Positions 34,086-43,950 of a DNA stretch of 64,000 nt are shown here, one piece after another. The notes beneath the pieces are model-generated. The model did no database searches. It was not told the origin of the DNA and worked only from the letters and a program-made list of their open reading frames with translations. A program made the translations under genes and the position numbers. Origin of the DNA: Paulinella micropora (taxonomy: Eukaryota > Cercozoa > Imbricatea > Euglyphida); NCBI GenBank assembly GCA_009731375.1, contig BJOX01000139.1:831668-895667 (forward strand), written 5' to 3'. The first letter of the stretch is position 1. Each line of letters starts with the position of its first letter.

Positions 34086-34342
34086 TGTTGTTAATATTGC
34101 TATTCGTGTTATCTAGATTTGCTATGTCGCGGACTGCCTGCGACTTTTATAGCAGAGCAAATCAAACAAAAAAAGATGGATGTGTTTATTGTATCCAGAG
34201 CGGGATTAACTCAAAATTCAAATGTATTTACAAACCGATGTCAGACTGGTGTATCAGTTGTGATGAAGCACTACCCTTAATGTGCTCAAATGACGCTTCG
34301 TGGTATAAAATATATTTGTATGAATGCTCACTTCTTACTTGA
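34085..34342 (+). CDS. PLV small Cys-rich protein with N-terminal hydrophobic segment
   Basis: The start ATG 34085 overlaps the stop of the previous gene. Residues 1-14 (MLLILLFVLSRFAM) look like a signal peptide or membrane anchor. The remaining 70 residues contain eight Cys, many in pairs such as CVYC and CISC, so a disulphide- or metal-stabilised ectodomain is likely. It could be a secreted or virion-membrane protein. It converges on a small membrane protein encoded on the other strand. Confidence 0.6.
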   Translation: MLLILLFVLSRFAMSRTACDFYSRANQTKKDGCVYCIQSGINSKFKCIYKPMSDWCISCDEALPLMCSNDASWYKIYLYECSLLT

Positions 34343-34495
34343 AGAAGGAGAAGGAAGCACGATGCCGATTAAGAGTGTAAGGATACCTACATATACATTA
34401 GCCTGCTCACAAGGCATGTTATTTTTAGCGAGTTTTATTAAGCAAATCGTGATGATTGCTATTATAATCATCATTTGAAATAGATACTTAATCAT
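34328..34495 (-). CDS. PLV small two-span membrane protein
   Basis: I take ATG 34495 as start, since the longer frame begins only with TTG. The 55-residue product has two hydrophobic stretches (about 5-21, and 34-48 with VGILTLLIGIVL) separated by a short basic, Cys-containing loop. Small proteins of this type are common in PLVs and virophages. A role in virion membrane or host-membrane interaction is inference. The 3' end overlaps the convergent Cys-rich gene. Confidence 0.5.
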   Translation of the reverse strand: MIKYLFQMMIIIAIITICLIKLAKNNMPCEQANVYVGILTLLIGIVLPSPSSSKK

Positions 34496-34557
34496 TCGGC
34501 TGTCTGTCGGTCTGTTTTTTATACAACAACAATTCCAGTTATCTTCCAATTCGTGCT

Positions 34558-34680
34558 CTATTTTTTTTTCTTAGTCTTTAGTTCTACTTCAAGAACACGG
34601 GACTTTAATTCTGGAGTTAGTTCGCCATCCATATCCATAATAGGTGAGGGTCTGTGAAGTCTAGTCGTATTATTTGACAT
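34558..34680 (-). CDS. PLV micro-ORF overlapping the fibre stop, 40 residues
   Basis: ATG 34680 overlaps the end of the fibre gene by 11 bases, and the frame ends at TAG 34558. The product is polar, starts MSNNTTRLHRPSP and ends in a Lys-rich helix (VLEVELKTKKKK). The start-stop overlap is typical of compact viral gene pairs. The small size makes it uncertain. Confidence 0.4.
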   Translation of the reverse strand: MSNNTTRLHRPSPIMDMDGELTPELKSRVLEVELKTKKKK

Positions 34681-37600
34681 TTTCTCTAATTTCTTGTAGT
34701 ATATTCATAAGATTTTTATTTTCTTTTTCTAAATTAACTACCTTTTCTGATAATTGTTGAACGGCCTTAATTAATGGTGCGATAAACTCTGAATAACCTA
34801 TACCATAACCGACATCACCACTATCAATACATTTAACATCTTCTGGATTAACACTCACACCTTTCAATTCGTATTCTTTTCTTTGCTTTGGACAGGGAAC
34901 CATAATTGTTTCTTTTATAAAACCGCCAAAATCTAGCATATCCATTTCTGTTAGTATTTCTTCTAATTCCTGTGCTATTAAGCCAGTCCTACATTTCTTG
35001 TTGTCATCAATCATACGATAGCATACTGGATTTAACTTATTAATAAAATCTAAGCCTAAACATTCCTTTATATCTTCTTTTTTTCTCCTGTCTGAATATT
35101 GAATTGGATTAGACAATACCCATAACTGCCCATCGCTTGCTCTTAATGACATTAAAGCAGTATTTGAATTATTCTCCCATATGAACCCACTCGTTGAAGA
35201 ACCATTCACTCTAAATCTAATAGCATAAGAAGTTAATCCTCCGCCTCCTCCTGCTGGCGCTGTTCCTGTTCCACTTAATGTTTTATTTGTCCCAGACTGA
35301 GACATATAAATCCCCCAGTTTGGATCAGTAGCATCCCATACAAATATTCCGCGGCTACTACCCCCGTCTGTTTGTCCTTGAATTGCTATTTTTGCCCCAT
35401 TAGTTGTTGCCGATGCCGTTGTTAGCACCCCAGAATATGTAATTCCCGCATTTGCCGTAATCAATCCTTTTGTCCATAAAGTCCCGTTTAATCCATTCAA
35501 TGACATCAACAATTGCTCTGCTGAATTCTCCCATACAAATCCCATCGTAGCATCATTAGCCACTCTAAAACGAAAAGCATATGAACTAAAATCATTTCCA
35601 GAAACAGCCAAACCATTTGCTAAACTTCTAGTGTTTCCACCTCCGCCAGATGCCGCATAAATTCCCCAACTTGTATTGGTTGTATCCCATAGAAATATTC
35701 CTTTTGCATTTGTTCCGTCTGTTATTCCCTGAATTCCTATTTTTACTCCACTTGTATTTGTTGCTGACGTTAGTGTGCCAGTATATGTAATCCCCGCACT
35801 CGCAGTTATTAATCCTGCTGTGCTTATATTCATCGCCTCAGACCATGTTATATTGCTTCCTGCTGTTATTCCTGATTTATAGTTAAAAGCAAGTTTGTTT
35901 GAGATTTTGTATATTTGAAAGTTTGAGCCAGAATTACTTGATTTCCAGTTTGAGCCGTCATAATAAGCATCAAAACTTAAGCCTATGTTATCATGTGTCC
36001 AGTTCAATAATTGAAATGTTGGATAAGCATCCGCCGTTGTTATTGCTTGTAAGTGTGCTCCTCCAATATTTGAAGCCGTCCCGTATAATTCTAAACCACC
36101 TGACGCCCCTGCGCCTTTCGTTGTATTGCCTATGATTATTGGTTTGCCTGATGCTGTTGTTATTTTGTCGCTCGTTGTTAATGTTGTTGTAGTCATACCA
36201 GCAGTTGCCGTTAATGTAGTTCCCGTTATTGTTCCACCATTTGTTATGTTGTTTGAGTTCATATCCAAAGCACCATAAAAACGCATACCGCCAGCATTGT
36301 TAAAACGGACAATGTCAGATGAAGCACTTTTATTATCCAAAAGTTTTGAAATATAAAGTCCCGCCCCTTTTACATCAAATGCTACATTCGTAAATACATA
36401 ACCTCTTTGGTTCGCGGTTCCACTTGTAGCAGTATTTAGAGTAAATAAGAAATACTGATAATCTCCTGATGTCTGTGAAAAGAATATATCACCTCCATTT
36501 TGGTTTAATATCCTCGCCCCATTATATGTTATATTTCCACCATTAATGATATCCACATTATTAAAATCGGCTTGGCTTAACAAATTCAGTGCTCTTACAT
36601 CATTTCTTGTACCATTAAATATCTTAATTCCTGTTATGGTTTGGTCTCCTGTTAGTTTTACATTTTGCCCGTCCAATGTGTCCGCATACCCTTTTGTCGC
36701 TCAGTAGGTTGTTGCTGATGGTGTGGCTAAGTTTGTTATTTTGTTGTTATTCAAAGATAGTGTAGTGCCAGTTGCGGTCGCGATTACATTATCACCCGCA
36801 TATAACTCAACATACGAACCCGTTATTTGTATCGGATACCAAGTCGCTGTTGCTATTTTTTGTGCGGCAATCATTCTTATATTTGTCGCCGTATCAAAGG
36901 CAACACCGATACCATCAAAAGCGGTTGGAGCTGTGGCGCCCCGCACTTCTATAGTTGATGAAAAATTTTTATTTCCTGCTATTGTTTGGTCTCCTGTTAG
37001 TTTAACATTCGAAGTATCAAGAACAGAAACATCCACACCATCAACCAGATTTACATTTGTTATACTCTGGCTCCCCATATTTAGTCCGCCGTTCGCTGTT
37101 ATCGCCCCACTCGCCGTTAATGTGGTTGTTGATACTCCCGCACTTGCTGTTATTACCTTTGAAGCCTTAACCTCCCCATTATTAATCCTGAATAATTCGT
37201 TTGTCCCGCCATAGTAAAATATATGACTATCAGTTGAAGCATTAACATTATAAACCAAAGTTTGACTAGCAATACCAAATCCAAAAAACGCAGTTGTTGA
37301 TNNNNNNNNNNNNNNNNNNNNNNNNNNNNNNNNNNNNNNNNNNNNNNNNNNNNNNNNNNNNNNNNNNNNNNNNNNNNNNNNNNNNNNNNNNNNNNNNNNN
37401 NNNNNNNNNNNNNNNNNNNNNNNNNNNNNNNNNNNNNNNNNNNNNNNNNNNNNNNNNNNNNNNNNNNNNNNNNNNNNNNNNNNNNNNNNNNNNNNNNNNN
37501 NNNNNNNNNNNNNNNNNNNNNNNNNNNNNNNNNNNNNNNNNNNNNNNNNNNNNNNNNNNNNNNNNNNNNNNNNNNNNNNNNNNNNNNNNNNNNNNNNNNN

Positions 37601-38207
37601 NNNNNNNNNNNNNNNNNNNNNNNNNNNNNNNNNNNNNNNNNNNNNNNNNNNNNNNNNNNNNNNNNNNNNNNNNNNNNNNNNNNNNNNNNNNNNNNNNNNN
37701 NNNNNNNNNNNNNNNNNNNNNNNNNNNNNNNNNNNNNNNNNNNNNNNNNNNNNNNNNNNNNNNNNNNNNNNNNNNNNNNNNNNNNNNNNNNNNNNNNNNN
37801 NNNNNNNNNNNNNNNNNNNNNNNNNNNNNNNNNNNNNNNNNNNNNNNNNNNNNNNNNNNNNNNNNNNNNNNNNNNNNNNNNNNNNNNNNNNNNNNNNNNN
37901 NNNNNNNNNNNNNNNNNNNNNNNNNNNNNNNNNNNNNNNNNNNNNNNNNNNNNNNNNNNNNNNNNNNNNNNNNNNNNNNNNNNNNNNNNNNNNNNNNNNN
38001 NNNNNNNNNNNNNNNNNNNNNNNNNNNNNNNNNNNNNNNNNNNNNNNNNNNNNNNNNNNNNNNNNNNNNNNNNNNNNNNNNNNNNNNNNNNNNNNNNNNN
38101 NNNNNNNNNNNATGATCGCCATATAATACTCCATCAACTTCTAAATCCTCGTCTATTATCACAGAGCCGTAATAGTGATATGCCCACGGATTGCCTAAAT
38201 GGTTCAT
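34670..38207 (-). pseudogene. Fibre protein with C-terminal S74 intramolecular chaperone
   Basis: The start is ATG 38207 (a short N-terminal virion anchor), and the stop is TAA at 34670. The shaft is a long beta-repeat region rich in Thr, Ala, Gly and Asn with repeated KLTGDQTI and TTLT units. The C-terminal domain (about 34670-35110) opens with YSDRRKKEDIK and ends in a coiled coil, the peptidase S74 pattern in which Ser and Lys mediate self-cleavage after trimer folding. This fits a receptor-binding spike. An in-frame TGA at 36701-36703 splits the shaft, and an 810-N gap (37302-38111) hides part of the N-terminal shaft. The stop may be a mutation or an assembly error. S74 domains are frequent in phage tails and in large algal viruses. 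Confidence 0.8.
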
Positions 38208-38268
38208 ATTTTAATTCTATTATTTTATAATATAAGATATATATATATATATATATAGTCTTAAAAAA
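38208..38268. promoter_or_regulatory. Divergent promoter between fibre and structural gene
   Basis: The 61-bp AT-only space contains TTATAATATAAGATA (38225-38239), identical to the motif at 33850, followed by (TA)n. It would serve the fibre gene leftward and the 208-residue structural gene rightward. Confidence 0.55.
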
Positions 38269-38895
38269 ATGAATATATTCGGCCGATCACAAGAACAGCA
38301 GTCAATATATACGAAAACTATCGCAATCACTGCTACCCCGACATTAACAAGAAACATTCAAAATGCTTATGTTGGTCTTGACCTTAGGTCGTGGATGGAA
38401 AGTTCCACATTCACCACACTTTGCACGGGCGGTTATGGTAGCAAAACAATATCTAATTTAGGATATGGTTATTTCATTAAAGTTGCTTTTCGCGGGTCTT
38501 TGAATTTGCCCGCCCCGTCTGGAATAGGAACCTTTCAGTTTTGGTTTCATAAAACGGACGGAACCAATGTTGATGACTTTTACAGCGAAGTGCTAAATTA
38601 TACAGCCATTGAGTATAAGTCTTTTGATTGTATATGGCTAATTCAAAGATACGGAGTTCAAATGAAAATGATATGGTTAATGACTTGTCCAAACCCCTCG
38701 GATACCACCAATAATACAACAATACGAATTTCTGGAAATACGACTAATGAAGTTTTATTGCCATATGCGACAGATGCTCCAATAACATTGGAAGTATATT
38801 ACAAAACGGCATCTGCGGATTATGTCTCTTTTAAACCATCATATTTTAATATTGATGTGATGAGAGACATAGCACTAACTGCCTCTTACACATGA
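38269..38895 (+). CDS. PLV probable virion protein, jelly-roll-like
   Basis: ATG 38269 opens an intact 208-residue frame. Alternating hydrophobic strands, many Gly, Thr and aromatic residues and a near absence of Lys-rich helices suggest an all-beta fold. Segments such as GYGYFIKVAFRG and GTFQFWFHKTDG look like strands of a jelly roll. There is no signal peptide. It is divergently paired with the fibre gene, so a partner spike or knob protein is plausible. The function is inferred from context only. Confidence 0.6.
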   Translation: MNIFGRSQEQQSIYTKTIAITATPTLTRNIQNAYVGLDLRSWMESSTFTTLCTGGYGSKTISNLGYGYFIKVAFRGSLNLPAPSGIGTFQFWFHKTDGTNVDDFYSEVLNYTAIEYKSFDCIWLIQRYGVQMKMIWLMTCPNPSDTTNNTTIRISGNTTNEVLLPYATDAPITLEVYYKTASADYVSFKPSYFNIDVMRDIALTASYT

Positions 38896-39572
38896 AACCT
38901 GTCATACATATCTTTTAATGTCGTGAGTTTGCCCTCGTGTTGAGATAAGACATCGCGGAAAAACGTCTTATAATCTAACTTACCATATTTAAGAATGGGA
39001 CGTTGGTCTGGTGGTATGTGTGCGTATCTACTCTCGTGCCATTTCTTCATATCCTCCTGCATTATGGTGCGGTCTTCCACTTTCATATACAAGAAGTTAA
39101 ACGGGTCTTTTGATACTTTCAAATGTGCCGTTATTATTTCATAGCAACTATACCCGCTCTCGGGCGGATTCCGCTTTGCTTTAATCGGTGTTTTCTTTTC
39201 CCTAACTGGCGCAGGTTCCTCTTTTGTTTCCAAAACAGGTAATTCTTTACCTGTTTCAACTGGCATTTCTTTTTTCGCCAATTCTTCTCCTACGTTGGCC
39301 TTGATTTCAGTAATACCAGTTTCCTTCAAATCACTTTCTTTAAAAGGCGTAAATTCTTCTGGTTCGTCATTAAAAACGACGTTATTCAATGTATCAACGG
39401 AGGGTAATACAACTTCAACATTATCACTCTGCGGAGGTTGTTCGGGTCGGTATTTTTCGTAAAATGCGACAATTTCAGTTTTGAGCGATTTGCTTGTTGG
39501 CAGTTTTATGTCGCTACTTAAATGAGTCCATTTTTCTATTTGGCTCAGATACTCTCCTTTGGTTGATGGCAT
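38886..39572 (-). CDS. PLV hypothetical protein, 228 residues
   Basis: I use ATG 39572, preceded by TTATATATAAC on the coding strand. The longer frame overlaps the Asp-rich end of the helicase gene. The N-terminal 40 residues are helical and basic. The middle (about 45-135) is acidic and Pro-rich. The C-terminal 90 residues look folded (YSCYEIITAHL, FNFLYMKVEDRT, YKTFFRDVLSQH). The C-terminal part resembles a DNA-binding or virion-core module in pattern only. It overlaps the convergent plus-strand gene by 10 bases. Confidence 0.6.
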   Translation of the reverse strand: MPSTKGEYLSQIEKWTHLSSDIKLPTSKSLKTEIVAFYEKYRPEQPPQSDNVEVVLPSVDTLNNVVFNDEPEEFTPFKESDLKETGITEIKANVGEELAKKEMPVETGKELPVLETKEEPAPVREKKTPIKAKRNPPESGYSCYEIITAHLKVSKDPFNFLYMKVEDRTIMQEDMKKWHESRYAHIPPDQRPILKYGKLDYKTFFRDVLSQHEGKLTTLKDMYDRFHV

Positions 39573-39615
39573 GTTATATATAAGCACAAAAAAAAAAATC
39601 CGTTTTTTATATTGT

Positions 39616-42072
39616 TTATTCGTCATCGTCATCATCGTCGTCATCGTCAAAAGCCCATTCATTATCACCATAAATAACCTTCCATTGATTTTTACACTCT
39701 TCTAATGTTTGTAAATCCACGTATTTAATTCTTACACCTGCTTCTGTTGTTTTCTTCTTTTCTACCACATCTGGCATCAGTTTTCTAAGACTAATCCAGA
39801 AACTAACCCGCGAAGTGTGCGGGTCATTCGCATTTGCTTTATACGCATCGTATAATGCTTCTTTTGAAACATCTTTACCAAAATGAATTTCTGGAAAGTC
39901 TTTTGTAATATATCCCAAGTTCAAGCAATCCAACCACCACTGTCTCAACTTTGAAAGGGATTTCACTTTTTGTTCTCGTAGCCCCTTCGTAATGATTGTT
40001 TCGCGGTCGTTAAACTCGCTAAGGTCTCGTTCAAGAAGAAACTTCGCCAGTCGTTGCCTGTCAATAGATCTAATATCCGCAATCACTTTTCTCTTTTCGT
40101 CTGTTTTCATAAGTGCCAGTTCATCAGAAACTTCAAGGACGAGCCATCGTTGCTCTGTGGTTCCCGCTGGCACTACCCACTCTTCGTTTGAAGCAAGGAC
40201 TAAGAATAACATATTTTCTAATGTTAGATTTGGTAAATATTTTTGTTTAAGAGTGAGCGTGTTTTCTGATACGAGTTTCTTAATTGTTCCCGCTCGTTCT
40301 TTATCACCACCCCATACCATTTCGTCCATAAATACTACGATTGCTTTTGCGAGTTGCGCATTGAAATCGCCTAATATTTCTCTAACGTCGGACGGCTGGA
40401 AGTAATAATCGGCACCAATTATGTCTTTGAATATTTCAAGAATAATACCCTTACCTGCTCGTTCAGTGCTTGTCAAAACTAATGATAAGTGTAGTTTTTG
40501 CCACGGCTTTTGGTAAATGCTCGCAAACATATCAAGCACCTTTTTATATATGTCCTGACTTCCCCCACACCATCTGTTTAGGATATGTTGAAAGAATGCT
40601 TCATTTTTTTCTTCTTCTGCCGTGAAGGATTTCACGTCTCCTAATGTGTCCGCTGGGATTTCAAAACCCTTAAACAAGTTATAAAATCCTTGTTTGTCGT
40701 TATCAAAATATGCCTTGGGGTCAAAGATTACGTCATTTACTTCGCGTCTTCTCGGGTGTGTAGTCCATATTTTATACAAATCAACAACATTCAATTTGGC
40801 GGGGTTTTTACCTAGTGCTATCCAGTCCTCCTTTGATAGATTGGTCTTTACTCTTTTGTTTTTGAAGAATGATTCCATTGCTGATTCCGTCTTGTAGCGA
40901 AATACCTTCTTGCCTTTGGAATCAACGTATTCTTCAATTATAGTCGGCTTTGCCAAGTTAGCAAAAGTGTATGATTCATTCATCCATGCCAAAGCAGTAT
41001 CTATCAACTCTTTGAATTTTTCTACACTATTACATTCGCTGGCGAGTCGGCGCAGGTCATCAATCGTGTTGATATTACGGACGATAGGGGGCGATAATTC
41101 GTGAATTTTCATGCCTTTACCCTCGCAAGTGCTATCGTGGCAGTAGAAATACAGCCCGTCTCTTCTCCATACTACATAGCAATTGTCGCTTTTATTTTCT
41201 TCTCCGTTTATAATACATACTCGTGTCCCTATGGTTTTTAAAACAAACATTCTCTGCTTTATTTCAACAATTTCTACATTTGGTATTTTGCTGAGTATAA
41301 TTTCGCGTATTTCGTCCAACGTAATATGTTGATATCGCTTCAAAGTTGTATATTCGGGAATTTTGACTTCGTAAAATGTATTGTCATCGGGGCGCATAAT
41401 CAGATAATCGTCTATTTCTACATCTTGTAGCAGTTTCAAAGTGTTTGTTTTTGGGGTGTATGAATACGGAAGCAAAACGCGGTCGCTATCTTCTTTATGA
41501 GAGTAGATAGTGCGAAAAGCCCTGTTTTTGTTATAGACGGAGATATCAAGTATGGTTCGTAATTCAATATTCTTGTCGGCTCGTTCAAACGTGAAGCAAA
41601 GGTCGGGATAATCTTTTTCAATCACCACTTCCACATACTTCCAAAACTCTTTTTGTGTTTCGCAGTTTTTGAATACCAAGCCGTTATCGTAAGAAAAATG
41701 GCACGACATTTTACCATTCTTGCTTGCGTCCAAGTATTTGGCTTTTTTGGGATTATACTTCAAACCCATATTAGCAAATACGTTTTCCATAAGCGTGTTC
41801 CACCGCTCATACATTTTTTCTCGTGTGATTGATAATTCATCGCCATCAATGTCGGCAAACATTCGTTGGGGTTTGTTTTCCATTAATACTTCATAGTATT
41901 GCTTTTGGTCATCGGGCGTGCTTTCAATCAATTCAATGAAATCCTCTTGGCATGGCATAGTGGTAAATTGTTTATTCCCCCACTTGATAAGAACCGCATC
42001 TTGTGGTTTATCTCTCAGTGCTTCTTCTTGTTTGTAATACCATTGGTTGTTGGTCAGTGTCGGTGCGGTCAT
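39616..42072 (-). CDS. Primase-helicase (AEP primase plus D5-like SF3 helicase)
   Basis: Intact 818-residue protein from ATG 42072. The N-terminal archaeo-eukaryotic primase part has the metal motif MFADIDGDE (D74, D76), SCHF (S123, H125) and a basic NKNRAFR segment near 181-187. A zinc-finger-like cluster (C298, C311, H312, C316) follows. The C-terminal SF3 helicase has Walker A STERAGKG (K541), Walker B FMDEM (D583, E584), motif C LASNE (N629) and a likely Arg finger at R642. The tail is a run of Asp. It should synthesise primers and unwind the viral genome. No DNA polymerase is present in the element, so elongation presumably depends on a host or helper-virus polymerase (inference). Confidence 0.9.
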   Translation of the reverse strand: MTAPTLTNNQWYYKQEEALRDKPQDAVLIKWGNKQFTTMPCQEDFIELIESTPDDQKQYYEVLMENKPQRMFADIDGDELSITREKMYERWNTLMENVFANMGLKYNPKKAKYLDASKNGKMSCHFSYDNGLVFKNCETQKEFWKYVEVVIEKDYPDLCFTFERADKNIELRTILDISVYNKNRAFRTIYSHKEDSDRVLLPYSYTPKTNTLKLLQDVEIDDYLIMRPDDNTFYEVKIPEYTTLKRYQHITLDEIREIILSKIPNVEIVEIKQRMFVLKTIGTRVCIINGEENKSDNCYVVWRRDGLYFYCHDSTCEGKGMKIHELSPPIVRNINTIDDLRRLASECNSVEKFKELIDTALAWMNESYTFANLAKPTIIEEYVDSKGKKVFRYKTESAMESFFKNKRVKTNLSKEDWIALGKNPAKLNVVDLYKIWTTHPRRREVNDVIFDPKAYFDNDKQGFYNLFKGFEIPADTLGDVKSFTAEEEKNEAFFQHILNRWCGGSQDIYKKVLDMFASIYQKPWQKLHLSLVLTSTERAGKGIILEIFKDIIGADYYFQPSDVREILGDFNAQLAKAIVVFMDEMVWGGDKERAGTIKKLVSENTLTLKQKYLPNLTLENMLFLVLASNEEWVVPAGTTEQRWLVLEVSDELALMKTDEKRKVIADIRSIDRQRLAKFLLERDLSEFNDRETIITKGLREQKVKSLSKLRQWWLDCLNLGYITKDFPEIHFGKDVSKEALYDAYKANANDPHTSRVSFWISLRKLMPDVVEKKKTTEAGVRIKYVDLQTLEECKNQWKVIYGDNEWAFDDDDDDDDDE

Positions 42073-42214
42073 GTTATATAGTCGCTCGGATATTTTTATA
42101 AAAATAAATTAATTATTCTATATATCCATATATCCATGTATATCATTGTCCTTAAATAGGAAATTAGATTTTTTTATATATCGTTATAACAAAAAAAACA
42201 ACTTGTTTCTTTTC

Positions 42215-42728
42215 TTACTTATTCAAGCACCCGCAGGGTATAAATCCTTTGAATTGTCCGCAATGTTCGCAATGTTTCAATCTATTTATTAAGCAGGCTT
42301 TGTGGTAATACTTGTCCCTGTTCGGATACTTTTCTACAATCTTTTTTGGAATTGCCCTATTGCTATCACAATAACAACAAAATTTAATGTTTGGATTGTC
42401 AAGAGTGCGGATGAGCAATGACAAGTCTTCGTTCATTTTATCGTTCTTAAACCGCTTGATACATTCAGAGCCTAGCACCATTTCCCTCCCTTTTTTTTAC
42501 GTTTTTTACAATGTAATTCTTTGTAATCTCGTGTGAGCAACAACAATATTGTTCTTCTCCTTTTTCTATACTTTCCATAAGTTTCCAGTCGGCAGTGTTC
42601 CACTTTCCATCGGGTGATAGAAACGAAACGGCATTGACTAGATTTAGAAAATAACTTCCATTCACGTAATCCAAATGGAGTTGTAAGTCTTCATATGTCC
42701 AATACGATCGGCGGTGAGAGGTGTCCAT
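42215..42728 (-). pseudogene. Zinc-binding viral protein, split by a frameshift
   Basis: Two overlapping frames (42465-42728 and 42215-42481) make one protein: a helical N-terminal part ending CCCSHEITKNYIVKN, then MVLGSECIKRF, then the pairs CCYC, HKACL and CEHCG, and a last CGC. The CxCxH...VLGSxCIKRF pattern followed by two Cys pairs recurs in small proteins of large DNA viruses of protists. The frame changes in an A8-G3 run near 42490, a typical slippage site, so a sequencing error is possible. Function unknown; nucleic-acid binding is likely from the metal sites. Confidence 0.6.
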
Positions 42729-42769
42729 GGTTTATATAATAGTGTATATATTTTTATATATAAAATAAA

Positions 42770-42997
42770 TTATATATTGTTTAACATACTATCGCGAAAC
42801 GCCCTTAATTCAAGTAATTCGGCTTTTTGTTTTTCGTATTTCTCCTTCCGCAATAATTTTATTCTTTCTTGATTCTTATAATAGTATGCCTTCGCATTTT
42901 CCCTATTCTTATCAGGATGAGCCTTCAAAAATGCTTTCGCCCTTTCCCTTCTCCGTTGAACGATTTCTTCCTTGGTGAATTGAGGTGTCCTTGGCAT
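42770..42997 (-). CDS. PLV small basic helical protein, 75 residues
   Basis: ATG 42997 is preceded on the coding strand by TATATATATAAGAGACATA, a TATA-like promoter. The product is dominated by Arg, Lys and Glu with one long helix containing RENAKAYYYKNQERIKLLRKEK. This type of segment is common in small DNA-associated proteins of algal viruses. It is the last gene before the right terminal repeat. DNA binding is inferred from charge. Confidence 0.6.
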   Translation of the reverse strand: MPRTPQFTKEEIVQRRRERAKAFLKAHPDKNRENAKAYYYKNQERIKLLRKEKYEKQKAELLELRAFRDSMLNNI

Positions 42998-43030
42998 TAT
43001 GTCTCTTATATATATAATTATATTATTTTA
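42998..43030 (-). promoter_or_regulatory. TATA-like promoter, representative of the PLV genes
   Basis: TATATATATAAG lies within 20 bases of the start. Similar TATATAA(G) strings lie directly before the starts at 22665, 27249, 29819, 39572 and 42072. Leaders must be very short if these are TATA boxes. The element thus has a uniform promoter type. Confidence 0.5.
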
Positions 43031-43067
43031 ATTATTTTAAATAGAAAATCCACCCCGCGCTAGACAC

Positions 43068-43950
43068 GAAAATCGTCGTTTTAACAACGTCGGCCACTTT
43101 GAGAGTGCTATTAAGCAACCGAGAGAAAGAAAATCGTCTTAGTATTAATCGTGTCATAGGTTGGCCGAGTCCGACCTTGTCTTTTAAAAACTTTTTTGTG
43201 TCCCCAATAAAAAAATGGGGGGAGGAAGAAAAATTTACTTTTTTTCATAAAAGGTCGGACACCTCGGACAGGTGTAATACTAAGAAGAATTATACAATAA
43301 ATATAGAAATTTAATAAGAGAAAAGTGGCCGACGTTTAAAAAACAAGGTAGGACACGGCCGACCTTAAGGTCGGACAGCAACAGGAGAAGATATTATCAC
43401 TCGCCCTGCTCTTATATTCACTCTCTCGCTTGCTGTTTTTTTTGCCCTTATTGTGTGCTAATTGAATTAATTAAGCAACTTTATTTTACTCTTGTGTGTG
43501 TTTCCCCCCNNNNNNNNNNCTTCCCCCCGTTTTTGTGGTGTGATCATTTATGTTGGATAGACAGGTCTATGTTGTATATTATAAAACAAGCCTTAAACAA
43601 GTAAAAAACCAACATAGGACATATAGAAAACATGCATAAAAATAAAAAAACATACCCTTGTTTTACGAAAAAAACGACACATGAAGCACACTAAGAGAGA
43701 TTTAGACAAAATAACGACAAAAACCATATAAACGAAGTATATATACAATTTTATGAAATAAAATGGTGTTTTTGTCGTTATTTTGTCTAAATCTCTCTTA
43801 GTGTGCTTCATGTGTCGTTTTTTTCGTAAAACAAGGGTATGTTTTTTTATTTTTTATGTATGTTTTCTATATGTCCTATGTTGGTTTTTTACTTTTTTAA
43901 GGCTTGTTTTATAATATACAAAATAGACCTGTCTATCCAACATAAATGAT
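43068..43950 (-). repeat. Right inverted terminal repeat of the PLV
   Basis: Reverse complement of 20015-20901 with scattered differences, a 10-base gap at 43510-43519 in the G/C tract, and a perfect CCGACCTTAAGGTCGG palindrome at 43359-43374. The outer edge ends in AAATGAT against (TA)n. Confidence 0.95.
43542..43950. repeat. Right terminal 409 bp palindrome (hairpin-telomere-like)
   Basis: Arms 43542-43724 and 43768-43950 mirror each other around a 43-nt centre (43725-43767). That centre is the reverse complement of the left centre at 20199-20241, apart from one or two bases. Both ends of the element are therefore in the same orientation state relative to the interior. Confidence 0.93.

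Larger units (their letters stand above)
20015..43950. mobile_element. Integrated Polinton-like virus (PLV), about 23.9 kb
   Basis: The element is bounded by inverted terminal repeats (20015-20901 and 43068-43950). It carries the PLV gene set: double-jelly-roll capsid, penton-like protein, A32-type ATPase, primase-SF3 helicase, tyrosine recombinase, fibre and small zinc-binding proteins. It has no protein-primed polymerase B or retroviral-type integrase, so it is not a classical Polinton/Maverick. Both ends abut (TA)n, which hides any target-site duplication. The left end lies 64 bp upstream of the start codon of the minus-strand gene at 19951. Coding density is high, intergenic spaces are short and AT-rich, and I see no introns, unlike the flanking DNA. 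Confidence 0.92.

Noticed and set aside
39992-40405. Plus-strand open frames across the primase-helicase gene
   Set aside because: They are antisense shadows of the 818-residue gene with low-quality composition.
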